Positions 1 through 7,829 of a stretch of 18,954 nucleotides of DNA are shown here, piece after piece. Position numbers and translations under genes: made by a program. Origin of the DNA: an uncultured Collinsella sp. (GTDB lineage Bacteria; Actinomycetota; Coriobacteriia; Coriobacteriales; Coriobacteriaceae); assembly GCA_902465115.1 (NCBI GenBank), contig CABQMC010000009.1:1-18954 (forward strand). Reading direction: 5' to 3'. Under the pieces are notes generated by a model. It searched no databases, was not told the DNA's origin, and saw only the letters and a list, made by a program, of their open reading frames with translations. How positions within the stretch are numbered: the stretch's first letter is position 1; each line of letters starts with the position of its first letter.

Positions 1-755
1 TCTCACTTGCGGGCGCTGCGGCGGCGCTTGAGCCCGCTGCTTCTAACGGCGACGTTGCCAAGGCCGCCGAGCATGCCGCCGCAAAGCGCGCGGAGGTCCA
101 GATCGAGCAGGTCAAGGTCGACTCGACTGCTGCCGCCACGCTCGAGTCGTACTTCAACTTTGGCGCGTACGCGATTATCTCGTCGGTCATCGTGTCGGTG
201 GGGCTGGTGTTCTCGGGCATGAACGAGCCCGAGCGCGTGCGTCGTATGGATGCCGGCCCAATTTCCGAGCGCCGGCGTTCGCTTGCCGTGTTTGCGGCCG
301 CCGCCGTGCTCACCGTCTGCATCTGGTTTGTGTCGAGCATGATGGGCGTCGTGGGCTTTGCCGGCGCGGTTGCCGAGGTCGGCGCGGGTCGTGTGTGTCT
401 GGCGCTGGCGGCGACGTTTGCCCTGGCGTGCACGCCGCTGGCCGTTGGCTTTACGCTGTCGAGCTTGGGCGCGCGCGAGGAGCTGCTCAACGGCGTGGGC
501 AACTTACTCGGCATGCTCATGACGTTTTTGGGCGGCGCCTGGATGCCGCTGTCGCTCATGGGCTCGGCCGTGCTGACCGCGGCGCATTTTGTGCCGACGT
601 ATTGGGTGAACGACGCGATCGGCAAGGCGCTCGCCGCGGACCTGACGTCCACCGTGCTGGGCGACATCGCCTGCGACCTGGGCGTCACTGTGCTCTTTGC
701 CGCCGCCATCGCCGCCGTAGGCCTAGCCCTCGCACGCACCAAATCCCACGCCTAG
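1..755 (+). CDS. ABC-2 type transporter permease, C-terminal part (5' truncated)
   Basis: The open frame enters from the left edge (first full codon at base 3) and ends at TAG 753-755, leaving about 250 residues. The visible part starts with an Ala/Glu-rich stretch that looks extracytoplasmic. It is followed by about five to six hydrophobic segments, including YAIISSVIVSVGLVFSGMNE, and a late segment with FLGGAWMPLSLMG followed by the HFVPTYW motif. This order, a large loop then a block of five or six helices ending with the G-G-x-x-x-P-L element, is typical of ABC-2 exporter permeases (ABC2_membrane_3 class). Such proteins form the membrane channel of an ATP-driven exporter. The partner ATPase is probably upstream, outside the window; the ATPase at 1034 belongs with the FtsX-type permease instead. 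An internal GTG at 192 could be mistaken for a start, but homology-like sequence continues upstream of it. The substrate cannot be told. Confidence 0.8.
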   Translation, partial: SLAGAAAALEPAASNGDVAKAAEHAAAKRAEVQIEQVKVDSTAAATLESYFNFGAYAIISSVIVSVGLVFSGMNEPERVRRMDAGPISERRRSLAVFAAAAVLTVCIWFVSSMMGVVGFAGAVAEVGAGRVCLALAATFALACTPLAVGFTLSSLGAREELLNGVGNLLGMLMTFLGGAWMPLSLMGSAVLTAAHFVPTYWVNDAIGKALAADLTSTVLGDIACDLGVTVLFAAAIAAVGLALARTKSHA

Positions 756-769
756 TCACCTAGTCATCG

Positions 770-951
770 TACTCATTGGGGACAGACTTAAACGACTAGT
801 CATTGGGGACAGTCTTTGCCGAACCGCCGGCTTGCCGGCCGGGTTGCCAAGGACTGTCCCCAACTGCCGGCAGAAAAGGAGCGTCCCCAGCTGCCGGGTG
901 GCGAAAGAGTGTCCCCAGCGGCTAGTCGTTTAAGTCTGTCCCCAATGACTA
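770..951. repeat. Nested palindromic repeat (two inverted 29-bp units around an inner hairpin)
   Basis: A 26-bp perfect inverted repeat joins 774-799 and 922-947. These arms are two copies of a 29-bp unit (770-798 on minus, 923-951 on plus) that recurs at 4432 and 12815. Inside it, 803-814 pairs perfectly with 852-863, and the sequence between (GCCGG 826-830 with CCGGC 835-839) folds again. The core GTCCCCA or its complement appears six times. The left flank 753-773 holds degenerate TAGTCA-like pieces beginning at the stop codon of the preceding gene. The whole could extrude as a cruciform or fold as a long RNA hairpin and might end upstream transcription. It resembles REP/BIME-type or MITE-like elements; no transposase is nearby. 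Confidence 0.8.
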
Positions 952-1033
952 GTCTGAAATAAAATCCAGGCCTCGCTCCAAAATAGTTCGCCAAGGTTTA
1001 CTATTACGTTCATAAAGTAGTACGAGGCTAACA
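952..1033 (+). promoter_or_regulatory. AT-rich upstream region of the ABC exporter pair
   Basis: This 82-bp segment is much more AT-rich than its surroundings and probably holds the promoter of the 1034 gene. TACTAT at 999-1004 is a possible -10 but has no good -35. TACTA 999-1003 and TAGTA 1018-1022 form a short inverted repeat that could bind a regulator. This is a weak assignment based on composition and position. Confidence 0.3.
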
Positions 1034-1759
1034 ATGGGGGATACCATGGCAACGCAGGAAGTCTACGTCCAGGTTAAGGATCTCAAAAAGCACTACGGCG
1101 ATGGAGATGCACGCCTGACGGTGCTCGACGGCATCGACACGTCCATCAACCGCGGGGAGATCTGCGTCATGCTGGGGCCTTCGGGTTCGGGCAAGTCGAC
1201 GTTTCTTAACCTGATCGGCGGCCTGGAGGATGCCGACGGCGGCTCCATCATGGTGGACGGCTGCGACCTCACGGTGCTCAAGCCTGCCGACCTAGGCGAG
1301 TATCGCCGACGCGAGCTGGGCTTTGTCTTTCAGTTCTACAACCTGGTGCCCGATCTCACCATCAAGGAGAACATCGAGGTCACGGCGCATCTGTCCAAAA
1401 AGCCGCTCAACATCGACGACCTGCTGCGTTCGTTGGGCCTCTACGAGCACCGCAACAAGTTCCCGCGCCAGGTCTCGGGCGGCCAGCAGCAGCGTTGCGC
1501 CATCGGCCGCGCACTCGTCAAAAACCCGGGCCTGCTGCTGTGCGACGAGCCTACGGGTGCGCTTGACTACAAGACGTCCAAGGAGATCTTGCAGCTCATG
1601 GAGGATGTCAACCGCACCTACGGCTGCACCATCATCATTGTCACCCACAATGCCGCCATCGCGCGCATGGCCAATCGCGTGCTGCGCCTGCGCGACGGGC
1701 GCATCGTCGAGGATGAGCTCAACGAGTCGCCCGTCGCGGCCGCCGAGCTCGATTGGTAG
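1034..1759 (+). CDS. ABC transporter ATP-binding protein (MacB/LolD type)
   Basis: The 241-residue protein is a complete single-domain ATPase. It has Walker [10 protein letters not shown] (48-56), Q-loop Q100, the signature VSGGQ (147-151), Walker B LLLCDEPT (167-174), a D-loop GALD and the switch histidine H205. The spacing and the FQFYNL sequence after the Q-loop fit the LolD/MacB/FtsE branch, which energises FtsX-fold permeases. Such complexes do mechanical work across the membrane and export peptides, antibiotics or lipids rather than importing small solutes. The start is ATG 1034, with GAGG 1024-1027 upstream. A second in-frame ATG at 1046 has GGGGG just before it and is equally possible; it would remove four residues. 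The permease follows after 8 bases, so the two are almost certainly co-transcribed and act as one complex. Confidence 0.93.
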   Translation: MGDTMATQEVYVQVKDLKKHYGDGDARLTVLDGIDTSINRGEICVMLGPSGSGKSTFLNLIGGLEDADGGSIMVDGCDLTVLKPADLGEYRRRELGFVFQFYNLVPDLTIKENIEVTAHLSKKPLNIDDLLRSLGLYEHRNKFPRQVSGGQQQRCAIGRALVKNPGLLLCDEPTGALDYKTSKEILQLMEDVNRTYGCTIIIVTHNAAIARMANRVLRLRDGRIVEDELNESPVAAAELDW

Positions 1760-1767
1760 GCGGCGCC

Positions 1768-4434
1768 ATGACACCTCTCGCAAAACGCCTCCCGCGCGAG
1801 CTGCGCCGCAATATCGGCAAGTACCTGGGCATCTTTTTGCTTATGTGCGGAAGCATCGCCCTTACCTCGGGCTTTTTGCTCGCGGCCCACTCCATCGGCT
1901 GCCTTATCGACGACATGCGCGATGCGTACACGATCGAGGACGGCCGCGTGACCACTTCCTTCGAGGCCACCAAAGACCAGCTCAAGGCAGCCGAGGACGC
2001 GACCGACGACGTCGGCGGCGTCACGCTCTACAAGAATTTCTCCATCGATGCCATCATCAAAAAGGCGTCCGGCGACGACGGCACCAAGCGCACGCTGCGC
2101 ACCTATGCGCACCGCAGCAAGGTCGATATCGCGTCCTACTGTGAGGGCAAGGAACCCAAGGCGGATGACGAGGTGGCCATCGACCGTGTCTTTGCCACCA
2201 ATAACAACCTGTCCGTGGGCGATAAGGTCGAGCTCGAGGGTCGCGCCTACACCATCTGCGGCATCATGACCCAGCCCGATAGCCAGGCGCTGTTCCTCAA
2301 CAATTCGGACTTTACGGTGAACACCATCACCTATGGCGTGGCCGAGGTCACCGACGCCGGCTTTGCCGCGCTCGAGGATGCCGGCGGCGCGCCTGCCTAC
2401 ACCTACTCCTTCACCTTCACCGATCGCGATCTCTCCACCGCAGACCGCATCGACGCCGAGCAAGATATGGTCGAGGCGCTGACCGACGCCGATGCGCGCG
2501 TGGACGATCTGATCGACGCCGATTCCAACCAGGGCATTGGCTATGCGCGCGATGACGTGGACGGCGACTCCATGATGTGGATGACGCTGCTCGACATCAT
2601 CATCGTGATCATGGCGTTTGTCTTTGTGGTCCTTACCGACGCCACCATCGAGGAGGAGAGCGCCATCATCGGCACGCTGCTCGCCAGCGGCTATCGTCGA
2701 CGCGAGATCGTGCTGCACTACCTTGCGCTTCCCGCTATCGTGGGCGTGGTCGCGGCGCTTCTGGGCACAGTACTCGGCGTTGTGTTCTTTACCGAGCCCA
2801 TGCGCAGCCTCTATTACGGTTCGTATAGCCTGCCGCCCTTCCAGATGTACTGGAGCTGGGAGATCTTTGTGAAGTGCGCCGTGGTTCCCGCCGCCGCGCT
2901 CATCCTCATCACGCTGGTGGGCCTGCTTCACAAGATGGGCAAGACGCCGTTGCAGTTCCTTCGTCACGAGGCGAGCGGCAAATCGGGCACCAAGCGCGGC
3001 TTGCAGCTGCCGGAGCGCATGGGCTTTGTCTCGCGCTTCCGCCTTCGTATCTTCCTGCGCAACCTAGGCAACTTCGCCACGCTCTTCGTGGGCATTGCGT
3101 TTGCCTCGCTGCTGCTGCTCTTTGGCCTGGCGATTCTGCCCACGATGACGCACTACGCAGACAACCTCGAGACAGGCCTGGTCGCCGAGCACCAGTACAC
3201 GCTCAAGGCGCCGCTGGAGCTCGAGGGCGCTGCCGAGGAGCGCGAGCAGTGGTCGGCACTCGAGCGCTTGCAGTCGGTTGACGGCGCGCTGCTTTCCGCC
3301 GCTCAGGATGCCGATGACGAGCTTGACGACGCGGCCGATGCGGCGCAGGCGGCAGCCGATGCCGCGACCGCATCTCCGTCTGCCGAGAGCCTGACCGCAG
3401 CGCAGGATGCGCTTGCCAAGGTCCAGGACAAGAAGGATGCGCTTTATGCGCGCCTCGATGACCTTGCCGATGCCCTCGGCTGCAACCGCGACGAGGCCAT
3501 CGACCTGATCGACAAGGCCTCTAAGATTGACGCTGACAACGACGATATCCACCCGGTCAATACGATCGACAATGGTGCAAACGCAATCGCGCAGGCCGAG
3601 AAAGACGCCGTCTACCAGCTGCAATACGACCGCGGCGATGGAAATGGCGAGGAGACGATTTCCGTCTACGGCATTTCATCCGACTCGCGCTATTGGAAAG
3701 ACCTCAACGTCGGCGACGGACGCGTCGTCTTTGGCGGCGGTCTGCTCGATAAGTTTGGCTGGAGCGAGGGCCAGAAGGTCACGCTCAGCGACAAGTACGA
3801 GGGCGAGCATTATTCCTTTGAGTACGCGGGCAAGGACTGTGCCTGGGGCTCCAAGTCGGACATGAATATCTATATGAGTATCGACGACTTTAACGAGCTG
3901 TTCGACAACGACGCCGCCTACTTTAACGGCTATGTGAGCGACGAGAAGCTCGACCTCGATGCCCGTTACTTTGCCGGCGACACCACGCCCGACGACATGC
4001 GCGCCGTGGGCGACCAGTTCATCGGCATGATGAGCAAAATGATCGGCATGATGGTCGGGCTCGCGGTGTTTATCTTCCTGCTGTTTATGTACCTGCTGAC
4101 CAAGGCTGTGATCGACCACAGCGCCCGTTCGATCAGCTACATGAAAGTCTTTGGCTATCGCGATAGCGAGATCTCGCATCTGTACATCCGCTCGATCACG
4201 CTGTGCGTGGCGGTGTCGCTCGTGCTGAGCCTGCCGGTCATTATTGGCTCGCTCACGGCCATCTTCCGTTCGATGCTGCTCGCCTACAACGGCAATATCG
4301 AGATCTACGTGCCCGCTTGGTCCATGGCGGCGTGCGTGGGCATTGGCTTTGTGACCTACCTGGTCGTGGCGCTGCTGCTCACGCGCTCCATCAAGCGCGT
4401 GAGCCTCTCCGAGGCGCTCAAAGTCCAAGAGTAG
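1768..4434 (+). CDS. FtsX-type ABC transporter permease (two FtsX domains)
   Basis: This 888-residue permease follows the ATPase by 8 bases. I chose ATG 1768; the frame could open at TTG 1753 but that would overlap the ATPase stop. A first membrane helix (about 19-41) is followed by a large extracytoplasmic domain (about 45-265). Then come three helices with a first FtsX motif (ESAIIGTLLASGYRRREI), a central helix (FATLFVGIAFASLLLLFG), a second extracytoplasmic domain and three last helices with the second FtsX motif (SYMKVFGYRDSEI). This is the duplicated architecture common in Gram-positive FtsX exporters. Residues about 500-590 form an Ala/Asp/Gln-rich, probably helical or coiled-coil segment in the second outer loop. 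The substrate is unknown; family members export peptides, bacteriocins or lipids. The TAG stop is also the first triplet of a 29-bp repeat copy. Confidence 0.92.
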   Translation: MTPLAKRLPRELRRNIGKYLGIFLLMCGSIALTSGFLLAAHSIGCLIDDMRDAYTIEDGRVTTSFEATKDQLKAAEDATDDVGGVTLYKNFSIDAIIKKASGDDGTKRTLRTYAHRSKVDIASYCEGKEPKADDEVAIDRVFATNNNLSVGDKVELEGRAYTICGIMTQPDSQALFLNNSDFTVNTITYGVAEVTDAGFAALEDAGGAPAYTYSFTFTDRDLSTADRIDAEQDMVEALTDADARVDDLIDADSNQGIGYARDDVDGDSMMWMTLLDIIIVIMAFVFVVLTDATIEEESAIIGTLLASGYRRREIVLHYLALPAIVGVVAALLGTVLGVVFFTEPMRSLYYGSYSLPPFQMYWSWEIFVKCAVVPAAALILITLVGLLHKMGKTPLQFLRHEASGKSGTKRGLQLPERMGFVSRFRLRIFLRNLGNFATLFVGIAFASLLLLFGLAILPTMTHYADNLETGLVAEHQYTLKAPLELEGAAEEREQWSALERLQSVDGALLSAAQDADDELDDAADAAQAAADAATASPSAESLTAAQDALAKVQDKKDALYARLDDLADALGCNRDEAIDLIDKASKIDADNDDIHPVNTIDNGANAIAQAEKDAVYQLQYDRGDGNGEETISVYGISSDSRYWKDLNVGDGRVVFGGGLLDKFGWSEGQKVTLSDKYEGEHYSFEYAGKDCAWGSKSDMNIYMSIDDFNELFDNDAAYFNGYVSDEKLDLDARYFAGDTTPDDMRAVGDQFIGMMSKMIGMMVGLAVFIFLLFMYLLTKAVIDHSARSISYMKVFGYRDSEISHLYIRSITLCVAVSLVLSLPVIIGSLTAIFRSMLLAYNGNIEIYVPAWSMAACVGIGFVTYLVVALLLTRSIKRVSLSEALKVQE

Positions 4435-4460
4435 TCGTTTAAGAACGTCCCCAATGACTA
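4432..4460 (+). repeat. 29-bp dispersed repeat, copy at the permease stop codon
   Basis: The unit begins with the TAG stop codon of the permease gene and ends in ...CCCCAATGACTA. It matches the unit at 12815-12843 in 28 of 29 positions and the one at 923-951 in 26 of 29. The ends (TAGTCGTT and AATGACTA) are imperfect inverted repeats. The downstream gene's probable promoter starts 10 bases after it. Confidence 0.8.
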
Positions 4461-4470
4461 GGTGCCATAC

Positions 4471-4501
4471 TTGACTTTAACTCTGCTTTAACTGGTACCA
4501 T
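4471..4501 (+). promoter_or_regulatory. Candidate promoter of the DUF362 gene
   Basis: TTGACT (4471-4476) is a good -35. TACCAT (4496-4501), preceded by TG at 4493-4494, could be an extended -10, with a 19-bp spacer. It lies 43 bases before the ATG, and no other promoter-like pair is seen in the 109-bp gap. Confidence 0.4.
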
Positions 4502-4543
4502 CCTCTATGTCTGTAACGCCATATAGACCGAGGGGATAGATCT

Positions 4544-5749
4544 ATGACCGCAACTACACCCGCAGCACCCGCTAAGGTGTACTTCACCAACCTGCGCACG
4601 CATGCTCGCGAGAGCCAGCTCGACAAGCTCAAGCGCCTCATCCGTCACGCCGGCATCGAGCAGATCGACTTTGAGAACAAGTTCGTCGCCATCAAGATTC
4701 ACTTTGGCGAGCTGGGCAACCTGAGCTTTTTGCGCCCCAACTACGCCCGCGCCGTCGCGGACGTCGTGAAGGAGCTGGGCGGCAAGCCCTTCCTCACCGA
4801 CTGCAATACGCTCTATGTCGGTAGCCGCAAAAACGCGCTCGAGCACATTGATACCGCCTACCAGAACGGCTTTACCCCGTATGCTACGGGTTGCCAGATC
4901 ATCATTGCCGACGGCCTCAAGGGCACCGACGAGGCGCTCGTCCCGGTCGAGGGCGGCGAGTACGTGCACGAGGCCAAGATCGGTCAGGCGCTCATGGATG
5001 CCGATATCGTGATCAGCCTCACCCACTTTAAGGGCCATGAGCAGGCCGGTTTTGGCGGCGCCATGAAGAACCTGGGCATGGGAGGCGGCAGCCGTGCCGG
5101 CAAGATGGAGCAGCATGCCGCCGGCAAGCCGAACGTCGCGACCGAGCACTGCGTTGGCTGCCATGCCTGCGAAAAGATCTGCGCGCACAACGCTATCTCG
5201 TTCGACGGCACCCGCGAGCGCGAGCTTGCCAGCGGCGCTACTCGCACGGTGCACGTGGCTGCCATCGACCACGATCGCTGCGTGGGCTGCGGACGCTGCA
5301 TTGCGGCATGCAACCAGGACTGCATCAAGCCCGGTTATGAGGCCGCGGCCGACGTGCTCAACTGCAAGATCGCCGAGTATACGAAGGCCGTCGTCGACGG
5401 CCGCCCGAGCTTCCACATCTCGCTTGCCATGGACATCAGTCCCAACTGCGACTGCCATCCCGAAAACGATACGCCTATCGTCAACGACATCGGCATGTTC
5501 GCGAGCTCCGACCCGGTCGCCATCGACCAGGCCTGCGCCGACGCCGTCATGGCGTCTGAGCCGCTGCCCAACACCGAGCTCACCGATAGCGCGGCCAAGA
5601 TGGAGCACAACCACGAGCATCTGGAGGGCGAGCAGGCCAAGGATCCCTTCTGCATCACGCATCCCGACACCGACTGGCGCGTGTGCATCGCGCACGCCGA
5701 GAAGATCGGCCTGGGCACGAGCAAGTACGAGCTCATCGAGGTCAAGTAG
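4544..5749 (+). CDS. DUF362 domain protein with two 4Fe-4S ferredoxin motifs
   Basis: The 401-residue protein begins at ATG 4544 with AGGGG (4531-4535) correctly placed upstream. The N-terminal and C-terminal parts form the DUF362 fold, with the marker stretch HFKGHEQAGFGGAMKNLGMG at 161-180. Inserted in the middle are two CxxCxxCxxxC motifs (C203, C206, C209, C213 and C246, C249, C252, C256). Each should bind a 4Fe-4S cluster, as in bacterial ferredoxins. There is no signal peptide or membrane helix, so it should be cytoplasmic. The family is common in anaerobes and its role is not established; an electron-transfer or metal-handling role is a reasonable inference. It appears monocistronic, with its own promoter and a strong terminator. 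Further cysteines (C440s-like CDCHPE element near residue 303) may add metal ligands. Confidence 0.9.
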   Translation: MTATTPAAPAKVYFTNLRTHARESQLDKLKRLIRHAGIEQIDFENKFVAIKIHFGELGNLSFLRPNYARAVADVVKELGGKPFLTDCNTLYVGSRKNALEHIDTAYQNGFTPYATGCQIIIADGLKGTDEALVPVEGGEYVHEAKIGQALMDADIVISLTHFKGHEQAGFGGAMKNLGMGGGSRAGKMEQHAAGKPNVATEHCVGCHACEKICAHNAISFDGTRERELASGATRTVHVAAIDHDRCVGCGRCIAACNQDCIKPGYEAAADVLNCKIAEYTKAVVDGRPSFHISLAMDISPNCDCHPENDTPIVNDIGMFASSDPVAIDQACADAVMASEPLPNTELTDSAAKMEHNHEHLEGEQAKDPFCITHPDTDWRVCIAHAEKIGLGTSKYELIEVK

Positions 5750-5797
5750 CACCTAGCTATTAGACAAAACAAGCGCCTTTGTAGCACAACTGTTAGC

Positions 5798-5836
5798 AAA
5801 AGCCGCCCGTGAGCACAGTGCCCACGGGCGGCTTTT
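5798..5836. terminator. Rho-independent terminator between convergent genes
   Basis: A perfect 14-bp stem joins 5798-5811 (AAAAGCCGCCCGTG) and 5823-5836 with an 11-base loop. The arms carry A4 on the left and T4 on the right, so it can work for the DUF362 gene on plus and for the convergent hydrolase gene on minus. Confidence 0.9.
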
Positions 5837-5882
5837 CGGAAGTGCTAGGGGGTCAGATAGGCCAGTAAACCGTACTATTTGC

Positions 5883-6848
5883 CTAAAAATACTCGTCGAG
5901 GAAGTCGTCGACCGTGTTCCAGTAGAGTTCGGGGTCGACCTGCGCGCTCTTGGCGTGGGTGGCGCCATGGACGGTGAGCTTTTGCTTGACCTTGCTGGCG
6001 CACGCGTCGTAGTTTTGGTCGAGCATGCTGTACGGCACAAAGGTGTCTTGGTCACCGTGGATAAACAGCATGGGAACCGTCGCGCGCTTGAGCTGTTCCA
6101 CGCTGCTCGCCTTATGAAAGTCGTAGCCCGCGCGCACGTTGCACACCAAGTTTGCTACATCGAGCAAGGGAAAGCTGGGCAGGCCGAACACGTCCTTGAG
6201 CTGCAGAGAAAACTCGTCCCAAACACTCGTATAACCGCAGTCCTCGATAATGCATTTCACGTTTGCGGGCAGAGGTTCCCCCGCGACGTTCATGGCGGTC
6301 GCCGCGCCCATGGATTCGCCAAAGACCAGGATGCGCGCCTTGGGGTCAGCCTGAACGATTCGCTCGATCCATGCGACGATGTCGAGGCGCTCGGGCCAGC
6401 CCATGCCGATATAGTCGCCGCCGGAGCGCTCGTGAGCGCGGGCGGCGGGTGCGAGTACGTTCATGCCGCGGTCGTGGAATCGCTTGACGTATCGGGCCAT
6501 ACCGATGGGCTCGTTGGTATATCCATGCAGGCAGACGGCGTAGTCGTGTGTGCTCTCCGACGCAGCAAAATACCAGGCGGCAAGCTCGGTCCCGTCGTCC
6601 GCGGTGAGGCTGCTGCTCTCGCGGTTTTCCTTAAACCACGCCCGTGCCTCGCCCTCCTCGGCGTCCATCTGCTCGCCCTTTTCGGCGTCCTTGCCGTCCT
6701 GCATCATCTTCATGGTGTAGGGCGCTTGGGGATTCAGGGCAAAGTCGAACAAGAAGTTGCCGGCAAACCCCAGCAGCGCGACAACGAGCACCAGCGCAAC
6801 GACGCCAGCTATCTTGAGCTTTCGATGGGAACGTGCGTTTTGAGACAT
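5883..6848 (-). CDS. Membrane-anchored alpha/beta hydrolase
   Basis: The 321-residue protein starts at ATG 6848 (minus) with AGGAAAG upstream. Residues 12-34 are an uncleaved hydrophobic anchor, which places the enzyme outside the membrane. The alpha/beta hydrolase core follows: oxyanion-hole HGY (108-110), nucleophile elbow GESMG with S179, acid D268 in HGDQDTFVP and histidine H298 in GATHAKS, a full Ser-Asp-His triad. Its layout resembles the YqkD/FrsA-like and BAAT-like hydrolases ('alpha/beta hydrolase, lysophospholipase class'). An acidic stretch at 50-70 links anchor and core. The substrate, likely an ester or acyl amide, cannot be named. The gene stands alone, divergent from the hemolysin III gene, and its promoter is flanked by a duplicated operator-like palindrome that suggests a repressor. 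Confidence 0.9.
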   Translation of the reverse strand: MSQNARSHRKLKIAGVVALVLVVALLGFAGNFLFDFALNPQAPYTMKMMQDGKDAEKGEQMDAEEGEARAWFKENRESSSLTADDGTELAAWYFAASESTHDYAVCLHGYTNEPIGMARYVKRFHDRGMNVLAPAARAHERSGGDYIGMGWPERLDIVAWIERIVQADPKARILVFGESMGAATAMNVAGEPLPANVKCIIEDCGYTSVWDEFSLQLKDVFGLPSFPLLDVANLVCNVRAGYDFHKASSVEQLKRATVPMLFIHGDQDTFVPYSMLDQNYDACASKVKQKLTVHGATHAKSAQVDPELYWNTVDDFLDEYF

Positions 6849-6868
6849 AAGAAGCTTTCCTATAAGAT

Positions 6869-6882
6869 GTTAATACATCAAC
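6869..6882. promoter_or_regulatory. Operator-like palindrome, downstream copy
   Basis: On the minus strand it reads GTTGATGTATTAAC, in the transcribed leader of the hydrolase gene, 45 bp from the first copy (about four helical turns). It lies within a longer dyad, ATGTT...AACAT, at 6867-6884. Binding here would block elongation or allow cooperative binding with the other site. Confidence 0.45.
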
Positions 6883-6897
6883 ATTTAATGCAAGCGC

Positions 6898-6926
6898 ATT
6901 ATGGACGTTCGCCGTTGATGCGTCAA
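6898..6926 (-). promoter_or_regulatory. Promoter of the alpha/beta hydrolase gene
   Basis: On the minus strand, TTGACG (6926-6921) and CATAAT (6903-6898) are separated by exactly 17 bp, close to the sigma-70-type consensus. It lies about 50 bases before the start codon. The -35 falls inside the palindrome at 6914-6927. Confidence 0.65.
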
Positions 6927-6927
6927 C
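6914..6927. promoter_or_regulatory. Operator-like palindrome, upstream copy
   Basis: GTTGATGCGTCAAC is a near-perfect 14-bp dyad overlapping the -35 of the hydrolase promoter. It matches the second site (6869-6882, read on minus) in 11 of 14 positions. The size and symmetry would fit a TetR-like or MarR-like dimeric repressor. No regulator gene is in the window. Confidence 0.5.
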
Positions 6928-6969
6928 AGACAAAGAATGGGTAAACAAAGGGTCACGTATGGTGCAAAT

Positions 6970-6999
6970 TTCGCACGTACCTAGACGCTTTGATATAGT
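6970..6999 (+). promoter_or_regulatory. Extended -10 promoter of the hemolysin III gene
   Basis: TGATATAGT (6991-6999) is an extended -10 (TGn plus TATAGT). A weak -35 TTCGCA at 6970-6975 lies 18 bp upstream. Transcription would start about 25-30 bases before the ATG at 7035. Confidence 0.5.
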
Positions 7000-7034
7000 G
7001 TTGAGAACTCTTTACGTTGGAGGATGTAACCGGC

Positions 7035-7718
7035 ATGTCCGATTCGAGCGACAGTTCTAAGCCGCGACCCAAGACCGCGGCCGTTCCACACTACACGGTG
7101 GGCGAGGAGATCATGAACTCCGTCACCCATGGTGTCGGCTGCCTGCTGGGTATCGCGGGCCTGGTGCTCCTGATCGTATTCGCTGCCCTGCGCGGCGGAG
7201 GCCCGGCCCACATGGCCGCGGCGATTGTCTATGGTGTCAGCATTATCCTCGAATACCTAGCTTCTACGCTCTACCACGCGATTCAGCCCGCGCGCGCCAA
7301 GCGCGTGTTTCGCATCATCGACCACAGCTGCATCTACCTGCTCATAGCCGGCAGCTATACGCCGTTTTGCCTCATCACGCTCGCAAACGACGGCGGCGCT
7401 GTGCTGTTCTTTGCCGTATGGGCCATCGCCATTCTCGGCATCGCCCTCGAGTGCTTTATGCGCGAGCGTCAACCGCACTGGGTAAGCGGCCTGGTCTACC
7501 TGCTGATGGGCTGGCTCGTCGTCTTTAAGCTGCCCGAGCTCGTGTCGCTGCTCAACCCCGTGGCACTTGCCCTGCTCGCCGTCGGCGGCGTGTGCTACAC
7601 CGCGGGCGTGCCGTTCTATATCGCCAAAAACGTGCGCTACCTGCACAGCGTGTTCCACCTGTGGGTGCTCGCCGGCAGTATCTTCCAGTTCATGGCGGTG
7701 ATCCTCTTCGTAATCTAG
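7035..7718 (+). CDS. Hemolysin III family (HlyIII/YqfA) membrane protein
   Basis: From ATG 7035 the protein has 227 residues. GGAGG at 7019-7023 is a strong Shine-Dalgarno but about 11 bases away; TTG 7017 in the same frame is less likely because it would overlap that site. It has seven hydrophobic segments and the family markers: EEIMNSVTHGVG near the N-terminus, S77 and H81 in STLYH, D96 in IIDHSCIYLLIAGSYTPF, and H204 and H208 in HSVFHLW. In the related PAQR/adiponectin receptors the Asp and His residues bind zinc. The bacterial family was named for a haemolytic clone, but the physiological role is more likely in membrane homeostasis. The gene has its own extended -10 promoter. Confidence 0.93.
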   Translation: MSDSSDSSKPRPKTAAVPHYTVGEEIMNSVTHGVGCLLGIAGLVLLIVFAALRGGGPAHMAAAIVYGVSIILEYLASTLYHAIQPARAKRVFRIIDHSCIYLLIAGSYTPFCLITLANDGGAVLFFAVWAIAILGIALECFMRERQPHWVSGLVYLLMGWLVVFKLPELVSLLNPVALALLAVGGVCYTAGVPFYIAKNVRYLHSVFHLWVLAGSIFQFMAVILFVI

Positions 7719-7763
7719 CGACCATGCCTGCGCGCCAGCGTCCTCGTTTGGGCACCGGTGCAA

Positions 7764-7792
7764 TTGCCGTATCCGCCACCAACTGTTTTAAT
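7764..7792 (+). promoter_or_regulatory. Promoter of the CNNM/CorC gene
   Basis: TTGCCG (7764-7769) and TTTAAT (7787-7792) are separated by 17 bp and lie 38 bases before the ATG at 7830. It suggests that the 7830 and 9228 genes are transcribed separately from the hemolysin III gene, although read-through is possible because no terminator is seen between them. Confidence 0.5.
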
Positions 7793-7829
7793 CCGACGTC
7801 CCGAATCTTGGAGGTTCGAGAAACTCCCG

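Noticed and set aside
192..755. GTG 192 as the true start of the first gene
   Set aside because: The same frame is open to the left edge, and the residues before it (LESYFNFGAYAIISSV) continue the first membrane segment, so the gene is cut by the window edge.
803..920. CRISPR-like array of GTCCCCA repeats
   Set aside because: The units are short, irregularly spaced, in both orientations and nested as palindromes. There are no equal spacers and no cas genes.
1618..2967. Minus-strand open frame of 449 codons across the ABC genes
   Set aside because: It is antisense to the ATPase and permease coding sequence, has no recognisable domain and starts inside the permease gene. It is a shadow of codon bias.
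7719..7829. Small gene or terminator between the hemolysin III and CNNM genes
   Set aside because: No hairpin with a T tract and no convincing ORF with a ribosome site was seen. The segment is explained by the promoter at 7764-7792 and a short leader.
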